In this document: piece by piece, positions 46,471-55,987 of the stretch | Layout of the letters: every line of letters begins with the position of its first letter | Position numbering within the stretch: position 1 is the first letter of the stretch | Source: Halomonas sp. ALS9 | GTDB taxonomy: Bacteria > Pseudomonadota > Gammaproteobacteria > Pseudomonadales > Halomonadaceae | Assembly (NCBI RefSeq): GCF_001651035.1 | Contig: NZ_LXRG01000192.1 | Coordinates: forward strand, 434,001 to 498,000 | Reading direction: 5' to 3' | DNA length: 64,000 bases | Notes under the pieces: model-generated | Seen by the model: only the letters and a program-made list of their open reading frames with translations | Told to the model about the DNA's origin: nothing | Database searches by the model: none | Program-made: the position numbers and the translations under genes

Positions 46471-46479
46471 CAAAGGCCA

Positions 46480-47268
46480 ATGATCATGACCCACAACGCT
46501 ATCACCCACAGTTCCATGACCAAACCATACCGTATCGGCCAGATCGTCCCCAGCTCCAATATCACCATGGAGACCGAAATCCCGGCGATGCTGGCGGCGC
46601 GGCAGTTGATCCGCCCTGAACGCTTTACCTTCCACTCCAGCCGTATGCGTATGAAAACCGTCAGCAAGGACGAGCTGGCCGCCATGGACGCAGAGTCTGA
46701 CCGCTGCGCCCTGGAGCTGTCTGATGCGGCGGTGGATGTCATGGGCTACGCCTGCCTGGTGGCCATTATGGCCATGGGCCCTGGCTACCACCGCGAATCC
46801 CAGCAACGGCTGCGCAGCCGCACTAAAGAGAACGGCTGCGATACACCCGTGGTGACCAGCGCTGGCGCCCTTGTGGATGCCCTGGGTGTGATGAAAGCCA
46901 AGCGCGTCGTGGTAGTGGCACCCTATATGAAGCCGCTCACCGAGATGGTGGTCGACTATATCCGCCAGGAAGGCATTGAGGTGCTTGATTACCGGGCGCT
47001 TGAGATCCCCAACAATCTGGATGTTGCTCGCCACGACCCGGCCAACCTGCCAGAGATTGTTGCTAGCCTGGATTTAAGCAATGTCGATGCGATTGTACTG
47101 TCCGCCTGTGTGCAAATGCCGTCGCTGCCTGCCGTTTCCAAGGTCGAAGCCCTAACCGGCAAACCGGTAGTCACGGCCGCCATTGCGACCACTTACGCCA
47201 TGCTCAAGGCGCTTGATTTAGAGCCTATTGTGCCGGGTGCGGGCGCGCTCCTGTCAGGGGCTTACTAA
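46480..47268 (+). CDS. nicE: Maleate isomerase (maleate cis-trans isomerase)
   Basis: 262 residues, Asp/Glu racemase-like fold. Converts maleate to fumarate with two active-site cysteines, visible as VMGYACLVAIMAMGPGYH and IVLSACVQMPSLPAVS. YRIGQIVPSSNITMETEIP near the start is characteristic. An alternative ATG two codons later is possible. Ten bases after nicD. Confidence 0.92.
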   Translation: MIMTHNAITHSSMTKPYRIGQIVPSSNITMETEIPAMLAARQLIRPERFTFHSSRMRMKTVSKDELAAMDAESDRCALELSDAAVDVMGYACLVAIMAMGPGYHRESQQRLRSRTKENGCDTPVVTSAGALVDALGVMKAKRVVVVAPYMKPLTEMVVDYIRQEGIEVLDYRALEIPNNLDVARHDPANLPEIVASLDLSNVDAIVLSACVQMPSLPAVSKVEALTGKPVVTAAIATTYAMLKALDLEPIVPGAGALLSGAY

Positions 47269-47298
47269 CGATATCCGGTGCTGAGTAAGGAGATGGCC

Positions 47299-47949
47299 AT
47301 GTCACCAAACAAGACTGATGACAGCGGTGATGTTAGTAACAACTACAAAGGCGTTTGGGATGGCCGCATCGGCTTTGGTAAAAGCCCAGCGCTGCTAGTG
47401 GTCGATTTTATGCAGGGCTACACCACCCCCGGCTCACCACTATTTGCCCAGGGCGTAGTAGACGCCCTGGCCAATATGCCGACGCTATTAAATACCGCGC
47501 GGCAGACGGGCACGCCCCTTATCCATACCAATATTCTGTATCACGCCCCGGATCAGATCGATGGCGGCATTTGGGTTAAAAAGGCCCCGGTGATGCGGGC
47601 CATGGTGGCGGGTAACCCCTACGCAGAATTCTGCCCTGAGGTGACACCTCGTGAAGATGAACTGGTAATGACCAAGCAGTATGCCAGCGCCTTCTTTGGC
47701 ACCTCGCTGGCGTCCACACTGGTCGCCATGGGTGTCGACACGCTGATCATTACCGGCTGCTCCACCAGCGGCTGCATTCGCGCCACCGCGGTGGATGGGC
47801 TGCAGCATGGCTTTCGCGTGATGGTTGTTCGCGACTGTGTCGGCGACCGCCACCCAGCCCCCCATGAAGCCAACTTATTTGATATCGACAGTAAGTATGG
47901 CGATGTGATTGGGCTGGATGAGACGCTGGGCTACTTAATGAAGCACTAG
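47299..47949 (+). CDS. nicF: Maleamate amidohydrolase
   Basis: 216 residues from ATG 47299, which AAGGAG (47287-47292) fits; a longer frame opens at GTG 47278. Cysteine hydrolase of the isochorismatase family with Asp in LLVVDFMQGY, Lys in LVMTKQYASAFFGT and nucleophile Cys in IITGCSTSGCIRATAVDG. Yields maleate and ammonia for NicE. Last gene of nicCDEF and convergent with nicR. Confidence 0.92.
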   Translation: MSPNKTDDSGDVSNNYKGVWDGRIGFGKSPALLVVDFMQGYTTPGSPLFAQGVVDALANMPTLLNTARQTGTPLIHTNILYHAPDQIDGGIWVKKAPVMRAMVAGNPYAEFCPEVTPREDELVMTKQYASAFFGTSLASTLVAMGVDTLIITGCSTSGCIRATAVDGLQHGFRVMVVRDCVGDRHPAPHEANLFDIDSKYGDVIGLDETLGYLMKH

Positions 47950-47991
47950 CAATACTCGAAGACCGCGGGTGAGAGGGGCACCTTTGCCGTG

Positions 47992-48474
47992 TTACCCATC
48001 CGCGTTCATTTTCTCCAGCAGGTGCATCAAAGCGATTCGCTCTGCGGGGTTTAGATTTTTCATGGTCTGATCGCTGATCTGCTTGGCACTGGGCACCATG
48101 TTCTCGACTAGCTCGGCTCCGGGCTCGGTGATCACGACCATGACTTTGCGTTGATCGTTTGGGTCGGTGGTAAGTGAGATCCACTCACGTGCTTTTAGGC
48201 GCTTAATAACGCCACGGATCGTGGCCGGGTCAATCGCCGTGACGTTGACGATATCGGTAAGCGAACTAGGGCCACGCTCCATAACGGTGCATAAAGTGAC
48301 AAACTGAATGGCCGTAAGTTGTTTATCGCTGCTGTAGCGCTGAAAGATAGCGGTATGCCGCTGGTAGGCTTTACGCAGCAGATGCCCTACCTGTTCGGAA
48401 AAATCATAGCCCTGCTCACTGGGCGTAGGATGCTCGCCGTAAGACGAGTGGTGAAGCGCACGATCCGTTGTCAT
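47992..48474 (-). CDS. nicR: MarR-family regulator of nicotinate genes
   Basis: 160 residues. Winged-helix MarR fold (SLTDIVNVTAIDPATIRGVI, KRLKAREWISLTTDPNDQRK). NicR in Pseudomonas represses nic operons until 6-hydroxynicotinate binds; this gene lies between nicF and the second molybdenum subunit, and shared operator-like sequences are found in both nic intergenic regions. AGGAGAGGG before the ATG. Confidence 0.87.
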   Translation of the reverse strand: MTTDRALHHSSYGEHPTPSEQGYDFSEQVGHLLRKAYQRHTAIFQRYSSDKQLTAIQFVTLCTVMERGPSSLTDIVNVTAIDPATIRGVIKRLKAREWISLTTDPNDQRKVMVVITEPGAELVENMVPSAKQISDQTMKNLNPAERIALMHLLEKMNADG

Positions 48475-48682
48475 TCCCTCTCCTTTAAGTAATGGCGGCG
48501 TTGTAAAACGATTATGGCACTGGTCAGCATGGCGTTACATCAACGCACAAAATTCTGCTTGCGCTGACGCAATTCATCATGCTTTTATGGCGTACACGCT
48601 ATAATTTTACCCTAGTTACCGCCATATCATCATCCCAAATATCAACCCACATATTCATTTAAGCATAGCGCGGGAGGCAGAC
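48475..48682. promoter_or_regulatory. nicR / molybdenum-subunit divergent promoter
   Basis: 208 bases. Contains TTTTATGGCGTA (48583-48594) followed by CACGCTATAAT, the complement of which recurs upstream of nicA/nicC. TATAAT at 48600-48605 may be the plus-strand -10 box, so the site would cover the promoter. Confidence 0.5.
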
Positions 48683-50971
48683 ATGGCGGGTAAGCTGGAC
48701 TATACAAGAGAGTCGCTGCTTAATGACCCCGACCTTCTGGTAGTCTACCGAGACCCGGTAACGCCTCCCAAGCCCGCCCCAGGACAGCCAGGTACACACT
48801 CAAACTTTACTCCGCTTGAGCCCGAGATATTCATTGCCGTATTGAGTGACAGTCATATCGTGGCTTTCAACGGCCACGTAGACCTGGGCACCGGTATCCG
48901 CACCGCGCTGGCACAAATCGTTGCGGAAGAGCTCAACGTTGGTTTCGATAGCGTCACCATGGTACTGGGCAACTCCTGTGAAGCACCCAACCAAGGCCCC
49001 ACCATCGCTAGTGCGACGATCCAGATCACCGCTGAACCACTGCGCCGGGCCGCAGCCCAGGCGCGGGAATATCTGTTGGCAATTGCTGCCAGCCACTTTG
49101 ACACTGAGCGCGCTCTACTTAGTTGCCAAGACGGCACTGTTTATCTCAACGACTCTATTCATTCCAACGATAAGCACCGTCTGTCCGTCAGTTATGGGGC
49201 GTTACTGCAGGGCGCCCGCCATGCGCTAAGGCTTGCCGATCACGCGCCGCTTAAACCAACCAGTGATTACACCCTGGTGGGGCGCTCTACCTCGCGTGTG
49301 GATATTCCCGATAAAGTCACCGGCAAATTGACCTTTGTCCACGACCTGCGCCTGCCCGGCATGCTACATGGACGCGTCATGCGGCCGCCTTACGCAGGTT
49401 ACGACAGTGGCGACTTTATCGGCACCAGCTTAGTCGCTGTGGATGAAAGCTCCGTGGCGCATTTGCCAGGGGTGGTCAGCGTCGTGGTGATCGGTGACTT
49501 TGTCGGCGTGGTGGCCGAGCGTGAAGAGCAGGCCGCCGCCGCCGCCAAACAGCTAAAGGTAGAATGGCGGCCGATCAAAGGCCTGCCTCAACTGGACAAT
49601 ATCGAGAAAGCGCTGCTCGACCTGCCCAGCAAGCAGCGCGTGCTGCTCGAAGAGGGTGATCTCGATAGCGCCCTGGCCGCCGCCGACCAACCGCTCAATC
49701 GCCACTATGTGTGGCCATTCCAATTGCATGGCTCCATTGGCCCCTCGTGCTCCGTCGCCGATGCCAGAGAAGGAGCCCTTCACGTCTGGTCGGGCAGCCA
49801 GAACCCGCATAGCCTGCGAGCCGACCTCGCCCGCCTTACCGGCCTGGATGAGAGTGTCATTACGATTACCCGCATGGAGACCTCGGGCTGCTATGGCCGC
49901 AACTGCGCTGACGACGTTGGTGCCGATGCCGCGCTGCTCTCACGGGCGGTGGGCCGACCTGTTCGGGTACAGTTGACCCGTGAGCAGGAGCACAGCTGGG
50001 AACCTAAAGGGGCAGCCCAGTATATGGCCATTCAGGGTGGCTTGAACGCAGACGGCAGCCCGGCAGGCTACCGTTTTAGCACCCGCTACCCTTCGAACAG
50101 TGCGCCCACGCTAGCACTACTGCTGACTGGGACAGTAGCGCCTATCGACATCCCCTTTGAGATGGGCGACCGAACGTCGGTGCCGCCCTACCGCTACCCT
50201 CATCGGCAGATAATCTGTGACGACGTGCCGACCCTGGTGCGCGCCTCCTGGCTACGCGGTGTCTCAGCGCTGCCCAATACCTTCGCCCACGAAAGCTATA
50301 TCGATGAGCTCGCCTATTTGGCAGGCGAGGATCCCGTTGCCTATCGACTGCGCTACCTAACCGATGAGCGCGCCTGCGAGCTTGTCGAAGCGTTAGCTAA
50401 ACACGCGAACTGGGAACCCTGCAGCGCCAATGCCAACCCAAGAAGCGATGGTGATTGGCGCTATGGCCGAGGCTTCGCTTATGCCCAGTACGTGCATAGT
50501 AAATTTCCGGGCTTTGGAGCAGCGCTCGCCGCCTGGGGCGTTGAGCTTAAGGTCAATGTGAAGAGTGGGCGCATTGTGGTTGAGCACGTATATGTAGGTC
50601 AGGATGCGGGGCTAATGGTGAACCCGGCGGGTGTTCGCCATCAGGTGCATGGCAATGTGATTCAAATGCTCAGCCGCACCTTAAAAGAAAAGGTCACCTT
50701 TGAAGATAGCTTACCGACCAGTAAAGAGTGGGGCGGGTACCCGATACTGCGCTTTTCAGAGCTTCCTCCCATTGATGTCATGCTGCTTGATCGCCCTGAG
50801 TTGCCGCCATTAGGCGTTGGAGAGTCCGCGTCCCTACCCGCCGCTCCCGCGATTGCTAACGCGCTCTTCGACGCCACGGGCGTACGCTTTACCCACCCCC
50901 CTTTTACCCCTGACACCGTTCGTGAAGCACTAAAAGCGGGTCTTAGGCTTCATCAGGAGATGGTTAGTTAA
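48683..50971 (+). CDS. Molybdenum hydroxylase large subunit (xanthine dehydrogenase family), no cytochrome
   Basis: 762 residues. Complete Mo-binding chain: VDLGTGIRTALAQIVAEEL (about 67), QGPTIASATIQITAEPLRRA, GRNCADDVGADAALLSRAVG, and the catalytic-Glu motif PPLGVGESASLPAAPAIANA near the end. It aligns throughout with the first 560 residues of the NicB-like protein but adds the missing N-terminus and lacks hemes. With NicA it could form the working nicotinate hydroxylase, electrons going to the cytochromes of the NicB-like chain (inference). GGGAGGC before the ATG. The xdhC gene overlaps its stop. Confidence 0.9.
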   Translation: MAGKLDYTRESLLNDPDLLVVYRDPVTPPKPAPGQPGTHSNFTPLEPEIFIAVLSDSHIVAFNGHVDLGTGIRTALAQIVAEELNVGFDSVTMVLGNSCEAPNQGPTIASATIQITAEPLRRAAAQAREYLLAIAASHFDTERALLSCQDGTVYLNDSIHSNDKHRLSVSYGALLQGARHALRLADHAPLKPTSDYTLVGRSTSRVDIPDKVTGKLTFVHDLRLPGMLHGRVMRPPYAGYDSGDFIGTSLVAVDESSVAHLPGVVSVVVIGDFVGVVAEREEQAAAAAKQLKVEWRPIKGLPQLDNIEKALLDLPSKQRVLLEEGDLDSALAAADQPLNRHYVWPFQLHGSIGPSCSVADAREGALHVWSGSQNPHSLRADLARLTGLDESVITITRMETSGCYGRNCADDVGADAALLSRAVGRPVRVQLTREQEHSWEPKGAAQYMAIQGGLNADGSPAGYRFSTRYPSNSAPTLALLLTGTVAPIDIPFEMGDRTSVPPYRYPHRQIICDDVPTLVRASWLRGVSALPNTFAHESYIDELAYLAGEDPVAYRLRYLTDERACELVEALAKHANWEPCSANANPRSDGDWRYGRGFAYAQYVHSKFPGFGAALAAWGVELKVNVKSGRIVVEHVYVGQDAGLMVNPAGVRHQVHGNVIQMLSRTLKEKVTFEDSLPTSKEWGGYPILRFSELPPIDVMLLDRPELPPLGVGESASLPAAPAIANALFDATGVRFTHPPFTPDTVREALKAGLRLHQEMVS

Positions 50972-51939
50972 TGCACCACCTTGATTTACAGGTGATTGAG
51001 CGCGCACTTAAATGGGCCAACCAGGGGATGGTTGTTTGGCTGTGCACGGTTTTGAAAACTTTTGGCTCGGCACCCAGAGAACCGGGGGCCATGCTGGTGG
51101 CGTGCACAACAGGAGAATACGTGGGCTCACTGTCAGGCGGCTGTGTTGAGGAAGATTTTATTGCACGGCTCCAAAAGGGTGAATTTGACGAACCGGTGAA
51201 ACGAGTACGCTATGGTGGTGAGGGTGATTCAACAAATATCCGTTTACCCTGTGGAGGCAGCCTTGACGTACTGGTCGAACGGCTAGCGCCAAACACCGAA
51301 AACCTCACGCATCTAGAAGTAATGCATGCCACGCTACTGGGCCGCCAACCGCTTACCCGCTATATCAAATTAGATGGCAGCGGTAAACGCTTTAACCCTG
51401 CGAATAACTCCACGCCCGCCGTCACTTTCGATACGAATAGCGTCAATATCCGCATTGGGCCCGCGTTACGGCTGATTATCGCGGGGATCTCCTCTATCTC
51501 TTCGCCCTGTGCGCTGTTTGCCCAATCGCTGGGGTTTGAAGTGATTGTCTGCGATCCCCGAGACGCAGCCCGCAAAAATTTCGCCGTAACCGGCGTGGAA
51601 GTCCAGGCAGTGCTGCCTTCGGTGTTTATCGCCTCGGGCGGTTGCCATGCCAATACCGCCGTTGTGGCTTTGACCCACGACCCGCGTATTGACGATTTAG
51701 CCATGATCGAAGCCGTTCGTACGGAGGCATTTTACATTGGCGTCATGGGCTCCCAGCAAACCTCGCAACAGCGTGCCGAACGGCTACTGCGTTCTGGCGG
51801 CCTAACGGAACGCCAAGTAGCCAAAATCGCCATGCCCATCGGGCTCAATCTGGGCAGCAAAACACCGGCTGAGATCGCGCTGGCCGTAATGGCCGATATT
51901 GTTCGCCTCTATCGTGGAAAACAGCGCCATGCGTTGTAA
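50971..51939 (+). CDS. XdhC/CoxI family molybdenum cofactor insertion protein
   Basis: 322 residues. N-terminal XdhC/CoxI domain (FGSAPREPGAMLV, GSLSGGCVEEDFIARL) and C-terminal Rossmann-like domain (VIVCDPRDAARK, GVMGSQQTSQQRAERL, IGLNLGSKTPAEIALAVMAD). Family members deliver the sulfurated cofactor to molybdenum hydroxylases. Start overlaps the stop of the large subunit (TAATG) and it is followed by mocA-like, a common maturation pair. Confidence 0.9.
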   Translation: MHHLDLQVIERALKWANQGMVVWLCTVLKTFGSAPREPGAMLVACTTGEYVGSLSGGCVEEDFIARLQKGEFDEPVKRVRYGGEGDSTNIRLPCGGSLDVLVERLAPNTENLTHLEVMHATLLGRQPLTRYIKLDGSGKRFNPANNSTPAVTFDTNSVNIRIGPALRLIIAGISSISSPCALFAQSLGFEVIVCDPRDAARKNFAVTGVEVQAVLPSVFIASGGCHANTAVVALTHDPRIDDLAMIEAVRTEAFYIGVMGSQQTSQQRAERLLRSGGLTERQVAKIAMPIGLNLGSKTPAEIALAVMADIVRLYRGKQRHAL

Positions 51940-52555
51940 CGATATTATCGTCATCGTGATGGCAGCAGGCCAATCAAGTCGTTTTGGCAGCGATAAACGA
52001 GTCGCCAAACTGAGTAGTGGCGAAACACTCTTAGACGCCACTTTATGGTCTATTCAAAAACACTTTTCTAATATCTGCGTCGTCATTAAACCCGAAGATA
52101 ATATCGAATCATTCGGGCTCTCTATACAACCTTCTACAATAATTAGCCCGCGCAGTCATTTAGGCCTTGGCTACAGCATTAGCGATGCTTTCTTACAGTT
52201 AATGCAAGACAAAAGAACACAAGACGAAAACATACAACACTACCGTGCTGCAGCGATATGGTTAGCCGATCTTCCCTGGGTAAGCCAAAAGACATGTGAG
52301 GTAGTAACTAACATTACAACCGCAGAAAATATTGTACAACCCTTACATTTTAAAAAACCAGGGCATCCCGTTATTTTTGGGAATAAATTTTGGCACGAGT
52401 TAGCACATTTAGAAAATCCCAAGGGGGGTAGCACTCTCGTCAAAAAGTATAGCAGCCATGTAATTAATGTCTCTCTCAACGACCCAGGCGTGTGTGCTGA
52501 TGTCGATTATCCCGATGATTTAATCGAACCATTAAAAAACACAAGAGATACATAA
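51929..52555 (+). CDS. MobA/MocA-like molybdenum cofactor nucleotidyltransferase
   Basis: About 208 residues from ATG 51929, overlapping the end of xdhC by 11 bases; an earlier in-frame start at 51899 exists. NTP-transfer motif VIVMAAGQSSRFGSDKRVAK and the DLPWVS aspartate region (ADLPWVSQKTCE), plus HPVIFGNKFW and DVDYPDDL. MocA-type proteins make the cytidine form of the cofactor used by this enzyme class. The second half is AT-rich and its codon use differs from the upstream genes. Confidence 0.82.
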   Translation: MRCNDIIVIVMAAGQSSRFGSDKRVAKLSSGETLLDATLWSIQKHFSNICVVIKPEDNIESFGLSIQPSTIISPRSHLGLGYSISDAFLQLMQDKRTQDENIQHYRAAAIWLADLPWVSQKTCEVVTNITTAENIVQPLHFKKPGHPVIFGNKFWHELAHLENPKGGSTLVKKYSSHVINVSLNDPGVCADVDYPDDLIEPLKNTRDT

Positions 52556-52802
52556 ATGCCACATAACACCCCAACAAAAATTACATTAAAAATAAAACAA
52601 CGAACGAATTTAACGCTACTATATTAGATTAAATAAATATTAAAAAAAGCAACTTAGAAAACAACTGTAAAAAGCAAGGGCATCAACGGTCGCCAATGAA
52701 TAGCGGCCGTAAGAAAACTTCCAGGGAACTATTAAACAGCCAGGGCATAATACTCGCCACTCCCGCAGTCTTCTGCTTCTGGCCTACACATCGAGGCAAC
52801 AA
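52556..52802. other. AT-rich spacer, no gene seen
   Basis: 247 bases, AT-rich with A-runs; separates the nic cluster from the chemoreceptor. GAGGCAACAA precedes the next start. No terminator-like hairpin or repeat was seen. Confidence 0.5.
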
Positions 52803-54785
52803 ATGAAAAAAATTTCTCGTCTTTCTCTGACGCAGAAACTGCTGGTCGCTGTCGCTATCCCCCTCTTAGTGGTGGCCGTCATTTTAGGTTTTGTCGTCAA
52901 TCAACAGCTTAACCAGGCCATTCCTGCGCTAATCGATAATGCCGGTAAGCGGCAGGTAGAAGCACGGGCAGATGAAATCAGCCGCTGGATTACCGGGTAC
53001 CGTAATTGGATAGCCGTGCTGGCCCAGGATGAGCGTTTGGTGGAAGACGTACCGCTTGCGTCTCACCGCGAATGGCTCGAAAAGCGCTACCCACCGGGAG
53101 GCACCATTGAGTCACTGTTCTTTACTGACGCATCTGGCGCGACCCTAACCCACGCGGGGGTTAATTTGCAGATAGCTGAACGTCCGTATTTTAAAGCCCT
53201 AGTGACTGACGGTACTCAGGATAGCCTGCTAAGTGATCCTGTTATCTCCATGGTTAGCGGCCTGCCTACCGCAATTGTCGCCGATACGGTCTTCGATGAG
53301 CGCGGCAATCGAGCGGGGTTGCTAGGTATGACTGTCTCCATGGCCGCCGTGTCTGATATCACCTCTGATATCAATGTAGGCGAAGGCAGCTACGGCTGGT
53401 TAATTGATAGCCAGGGGCAAGTCATCGCACATCCGGTGGAAGAGTATCGCATGTCGCTTAATTACACCGATGCCGACCAGCAGGGCTACCAAGGTCTGGA
53501 TGCACTGAGTCAGCAAATACTCAGCGGCACCGCGGGCTCCGGCGAAATCACCATGCCCAGCGGGGAGCACACTATTCTCATGTGGAGCCCGGTGGAAGGT
53601 ACCTCCTGGGTGGTCGGGGTGACGGTGCCCATTGCCGCCTTTACGACAGTGACCAACAAGCTACTACAGTCACTGCTGCTGGCCGGTGGGCTGCTGCTGA
53701 TCGTACTGTTGGTTGTGGTTGCCTATGCAGCGCGGCGCTCGCTTGCCCCCATCAAACATACCGCCAGCGCCATGGCGGATATTGCCCAAGGTAGAGGCGA
53801 TTTAACGCGCCGATTGGAAGCCAAAACCCAGGATGAAATCGGTGATCTTGCCCATGGCTTTAATGCCTTCGTCGAGCGCATGCAGTCCACCCTTCAGGAA
53901 GTACGCCAAAATGCCCGCACGGTACTCTCAGATGCCAGCGATATGGCGGATGGTACCCATGAGCTTTCATCGCGTACCGAGCAAGCGGCGGCCAATCTCC
54001 AGGAAACCTCCGCTTCAATGGAGCAAATTCACTCCACGGTAGCGCATACCTCCCAGGCTTCCGAGCAGGCAAATAGTCTTGCACTGGAAGCCGCCAGTGC
54101 TTCAGAGCGCGGCACAGAGTCCATGACTCAAATGGAAGCCAAGATGGCCGCGATCAACGAGTCAGCCAATAAAATCAGCAACATTATCGGCTTGATTGAC
54201 TCGATTGCATTTCAAACCAACATTTTAGCGCTTAATGCGTCAGTAGAAGCTGCCCGTGCCGGTGAGCAAGGTCGTGGTTTCGCGGTGGTCGCTAGCGAAG
54301 TACGCACGCTAGCCAGTCGCTCGGCATCGGCGGCGCATGATATTCGTGCGTTAATTGATATGTCGGTCAGTCACTCTAAAGAAGGCAGCGACATCGTTAA
54401 GGCGGCGGCTGAACGTATGAATGAGATTCGCCACAGCGTGACCCAGGTATCGGATGTCATCGCCGAGATTGCCGCCGGTGCGCGGGAACAAACCGCAGGC
54501 ATTCAACAGGTCAACACGGCGGTTGCCGAGATGGATATGATGACCCAGAAGAATGCGGCCATGGTCAGTCAAAGCGCCAACCTTGCCACCAATATGCGCG
54601 ACAATGCTCAGAGGCTTGATCAGCTGATGAGTGAGTTTGTGCTCAGTGAAAACAGCGCTACAGCGCTGCCCTATACGGCAATACACAAAACGCGTTCAGC
54701 ACCAAACACTGAATTAACTCAAACGGCGCGTCATACCCAGGCAGTCAAGCAAAAACATGAAGTGGTGGAGTGGGAAGCGTTCTAA
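52803..54785 (+). CDS. Methyl-accepting chemotaxis protein with dCache sensor
   Basis: 660 residues. Membrane helix at about 12-32, periplasmic dCache-type sensor (40-280; YPPGGTIESLFFTDASGATL, NVGEGSYGWLIDSQGQVIAH), second helix (286-308), HAMP (310-365) and signalling domain with the conserved hairpin tip IIGLIDSIAFQTNILALNAS (about 462). Ends with EWEAF, an xWxxF tether similar to NWETF that docks CheR/CheB. Lies next to the nic cluster; nicotinate sensing is possible but unproven. Confidence 0.92.
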   Translation: MKKISRLSLTQKLLVAVAIPLLVVAVILGFVVNQQLNQAIPALIDNAGKRQVEARADEISRWITGYRNWIAVLAQDERLVEDVPLASHREWLEKRYPPGGTIESLFFTDASGATLTHAGVNLQIAERPYFKALVTDGTQDSLLSDPVISMVSGLPTAIVADTVFDERGNRAGLLGMTVSMAAVSDITSDINVGEGSYGWLIDSQGQVIAHPVEEYRMSLNYTDADQQGYQGLDALSQQILSGTAGSGEITMPSGEHTILMWSPVEGTSWVVGVTVPIAAFTTVTNKLLQSLLLAGGLLLIVLLVVVAYAARRSLAPIKHTASAMADIAQGRGDLTRRLEAKTQDEIGDLAHGFNAFVERMQSTLQEVRQNARTVLSDASDMADGTHELSSRTEQAAANLQETSASMEQIHSTVAHTSQASEQANSLALEAASASERGTESMTQMEAKMAAINESANKISNIIGLIDSIAFQTNILALNASVEAARAGEQGRGFAVVASEVRTLASRSASAAHDIRALIDMSVSHSKEGSDIVKAAAERMNEIRHSVTQVSDVIAEIAAGAREQTAGIQQVNTAVAEMDMMTQKNAAMVSQSANLATNMRDNAQRLDQLMSEFVLSENSATALPYTAIHKTRSAPNTELTQTARHTQAVKQKHEVVEWEAF

Positions 54786-54808
54786 CTCCTCTCCTCATCA
54801 TTAGTAAG

Positions 54809-54840
54809 ACTAAAAAGCACTCCATTGGGTGCTTTTTAGT
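54809..54840 (+). terminator. Terminator after the chemoreceptor
   Basis: ACTAAAAAGCAC (54809-54820) and GTGCTTTTTAGT (54829-54840) form a strong hairpin with TTTTT in the right arm; it could work in both directions for the convergent DUF3137 gene. Confidence 0.8.
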
Positions 54841-54857
54841 TTCATACAGCACCTAGG

Positions 54858-55982
54858 CTAGGATCGGCTGCTTTGCAACAACTCAAGCACAGTGAAGATA
54901 TTTTGCAGTTCACTGTGCAACTGCCCGCAAAAGGGTAAGTCAGCTACGGCTATTTCTGAATCAGGTGTCGTCAGCGCTGGTTGATCAGTGTTGAGCAGTA
55001 ATAATACCTGCTGATTAAACATGCTCACCGCTATACCTGCATCGGCATATTGATCAGATAAACTAAGCAAGCGCTGCATTAATGCAGGTGTTAGCCAAGC
55101 TCTGGCAGCAATTTGGTCGGTGCTATAAACAGTAAAGCGCTGATTAAAATCCGCATCTTCCAGGAATACTTGCTCTGTGTTGGCAACATCAGTTGTTAGC
55201 TTAAAACGTGACGCCAAGGTTCTTTGCTGCACAAGAGTGGTGACACCCTCAAAGCCAGTTGGCGCAGCTAAATACAGCATCAAGCCATGAAATTTTTTGC
55301 GAGCCCGTTGATGGCCGCGCTGCCGACCGTAAAACTCGGCGTGGCTGACCTGAAAATGGCACTGTCGATAATACCCAACGATATAGTCTTCTTGAAATAC
55401 GTCTCCATTATGTGGCGGCAAAATACCTGATGCCGCCAATGGTTGTATTGGTATAGCGCCATAGCGCTGGTAGTCCAACTTTCCAAACTCAGTTAGTAAT
55501 AGTGGTATCAGTCGCTGTTTACAGTTATCGATGTAGTTCAGATAGGAACCAGCAAAACTAAGGTAACTAATCCCAACGGCTAGCATAATGGCCCAGAAAA
55601 AGGGTGACAGCACAGACATAAAAAAGGACAAATTAAAATCGCCGCCATTTATTAACATCCATAGCTGCGACAAGACCGTCCAGCCAGCAAAAGCCGCAGC
55701 CGCCAGCAAAAAGGCGGGGAGCAGCTTGTTACCCAATAAGTCTGCTTGGCTTTGCAAACGTTGGCGCTCAACTTCCAGCTGTTGAATATCATCACGGCGT
55801 TGTTGCAGTACATCCTTTACTGCTGCCGATGCTAAGCTGGGTGGCTGGCGATTTCTGCCAAACCGTAGCGCTAATCTGGCACTAATTTTATTGAGAATAA
55901 AATCTACGGCCACCAGCCAACGTTGTGACGCAATATTGCGCCGATAGGGCTGCAGCTCACCTTGCTGTTCGGTAGACATCAT
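54858..55982 (-). CDS. DUF3137 domain membrane protein
   Basis: 374 residues. Coiled-coil-like region (QQRRDDIQQLEVERQRLQSQ, about 60-80), two hydrophobic helices (LLPAFLLAAAAFAGWTVLSQ and PFFWAIMLAVGISYLSFAG), then a soluble DUF3137 domain (YYRQCHFQVSHAEFYGRQRG, HGLMLYLAAPTGFEG). Function unknown. It sits five bases downstream of the LemA-like gene, an association seen repeatedly, suggesting they work together at the membrane (inference). Confidence 0.82.
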   Translation of the reverse strand: MMSTEQQGELQPYRRNIASQRWLVAVDFILNKISARLALRFGRNRQPPSLASAAVKDVLQQRRDDIQQLEVERQRLQSQADLLGNKLLPAFLLAAAAFAGWTVLSQLWMLINGGDFNLSFFMSVLSPFFWAIMLAVGISYLSFAGSYLNYIDNCKQRLIPLLLTEFGKLDYQRYGAIPIQPLAASGILPPHNGDVFQEDYIVGYYRQCHFQVSHAEFYGRQRGHQRARKKFHGLMLYLAAPTGFEGVTTLVQQRTLASRFKLTTDVANTEQVFLEDADFNQRFTVYSTDQIAARAWLTPALMQRLLSLSDQYADAGIAVSMFNQQVLLLLNTDQPALTTPDSEIAVADLPFCGQLHSELQNIFTVLELLQSSRS

Positions 55983-55987
55983 AGCCT

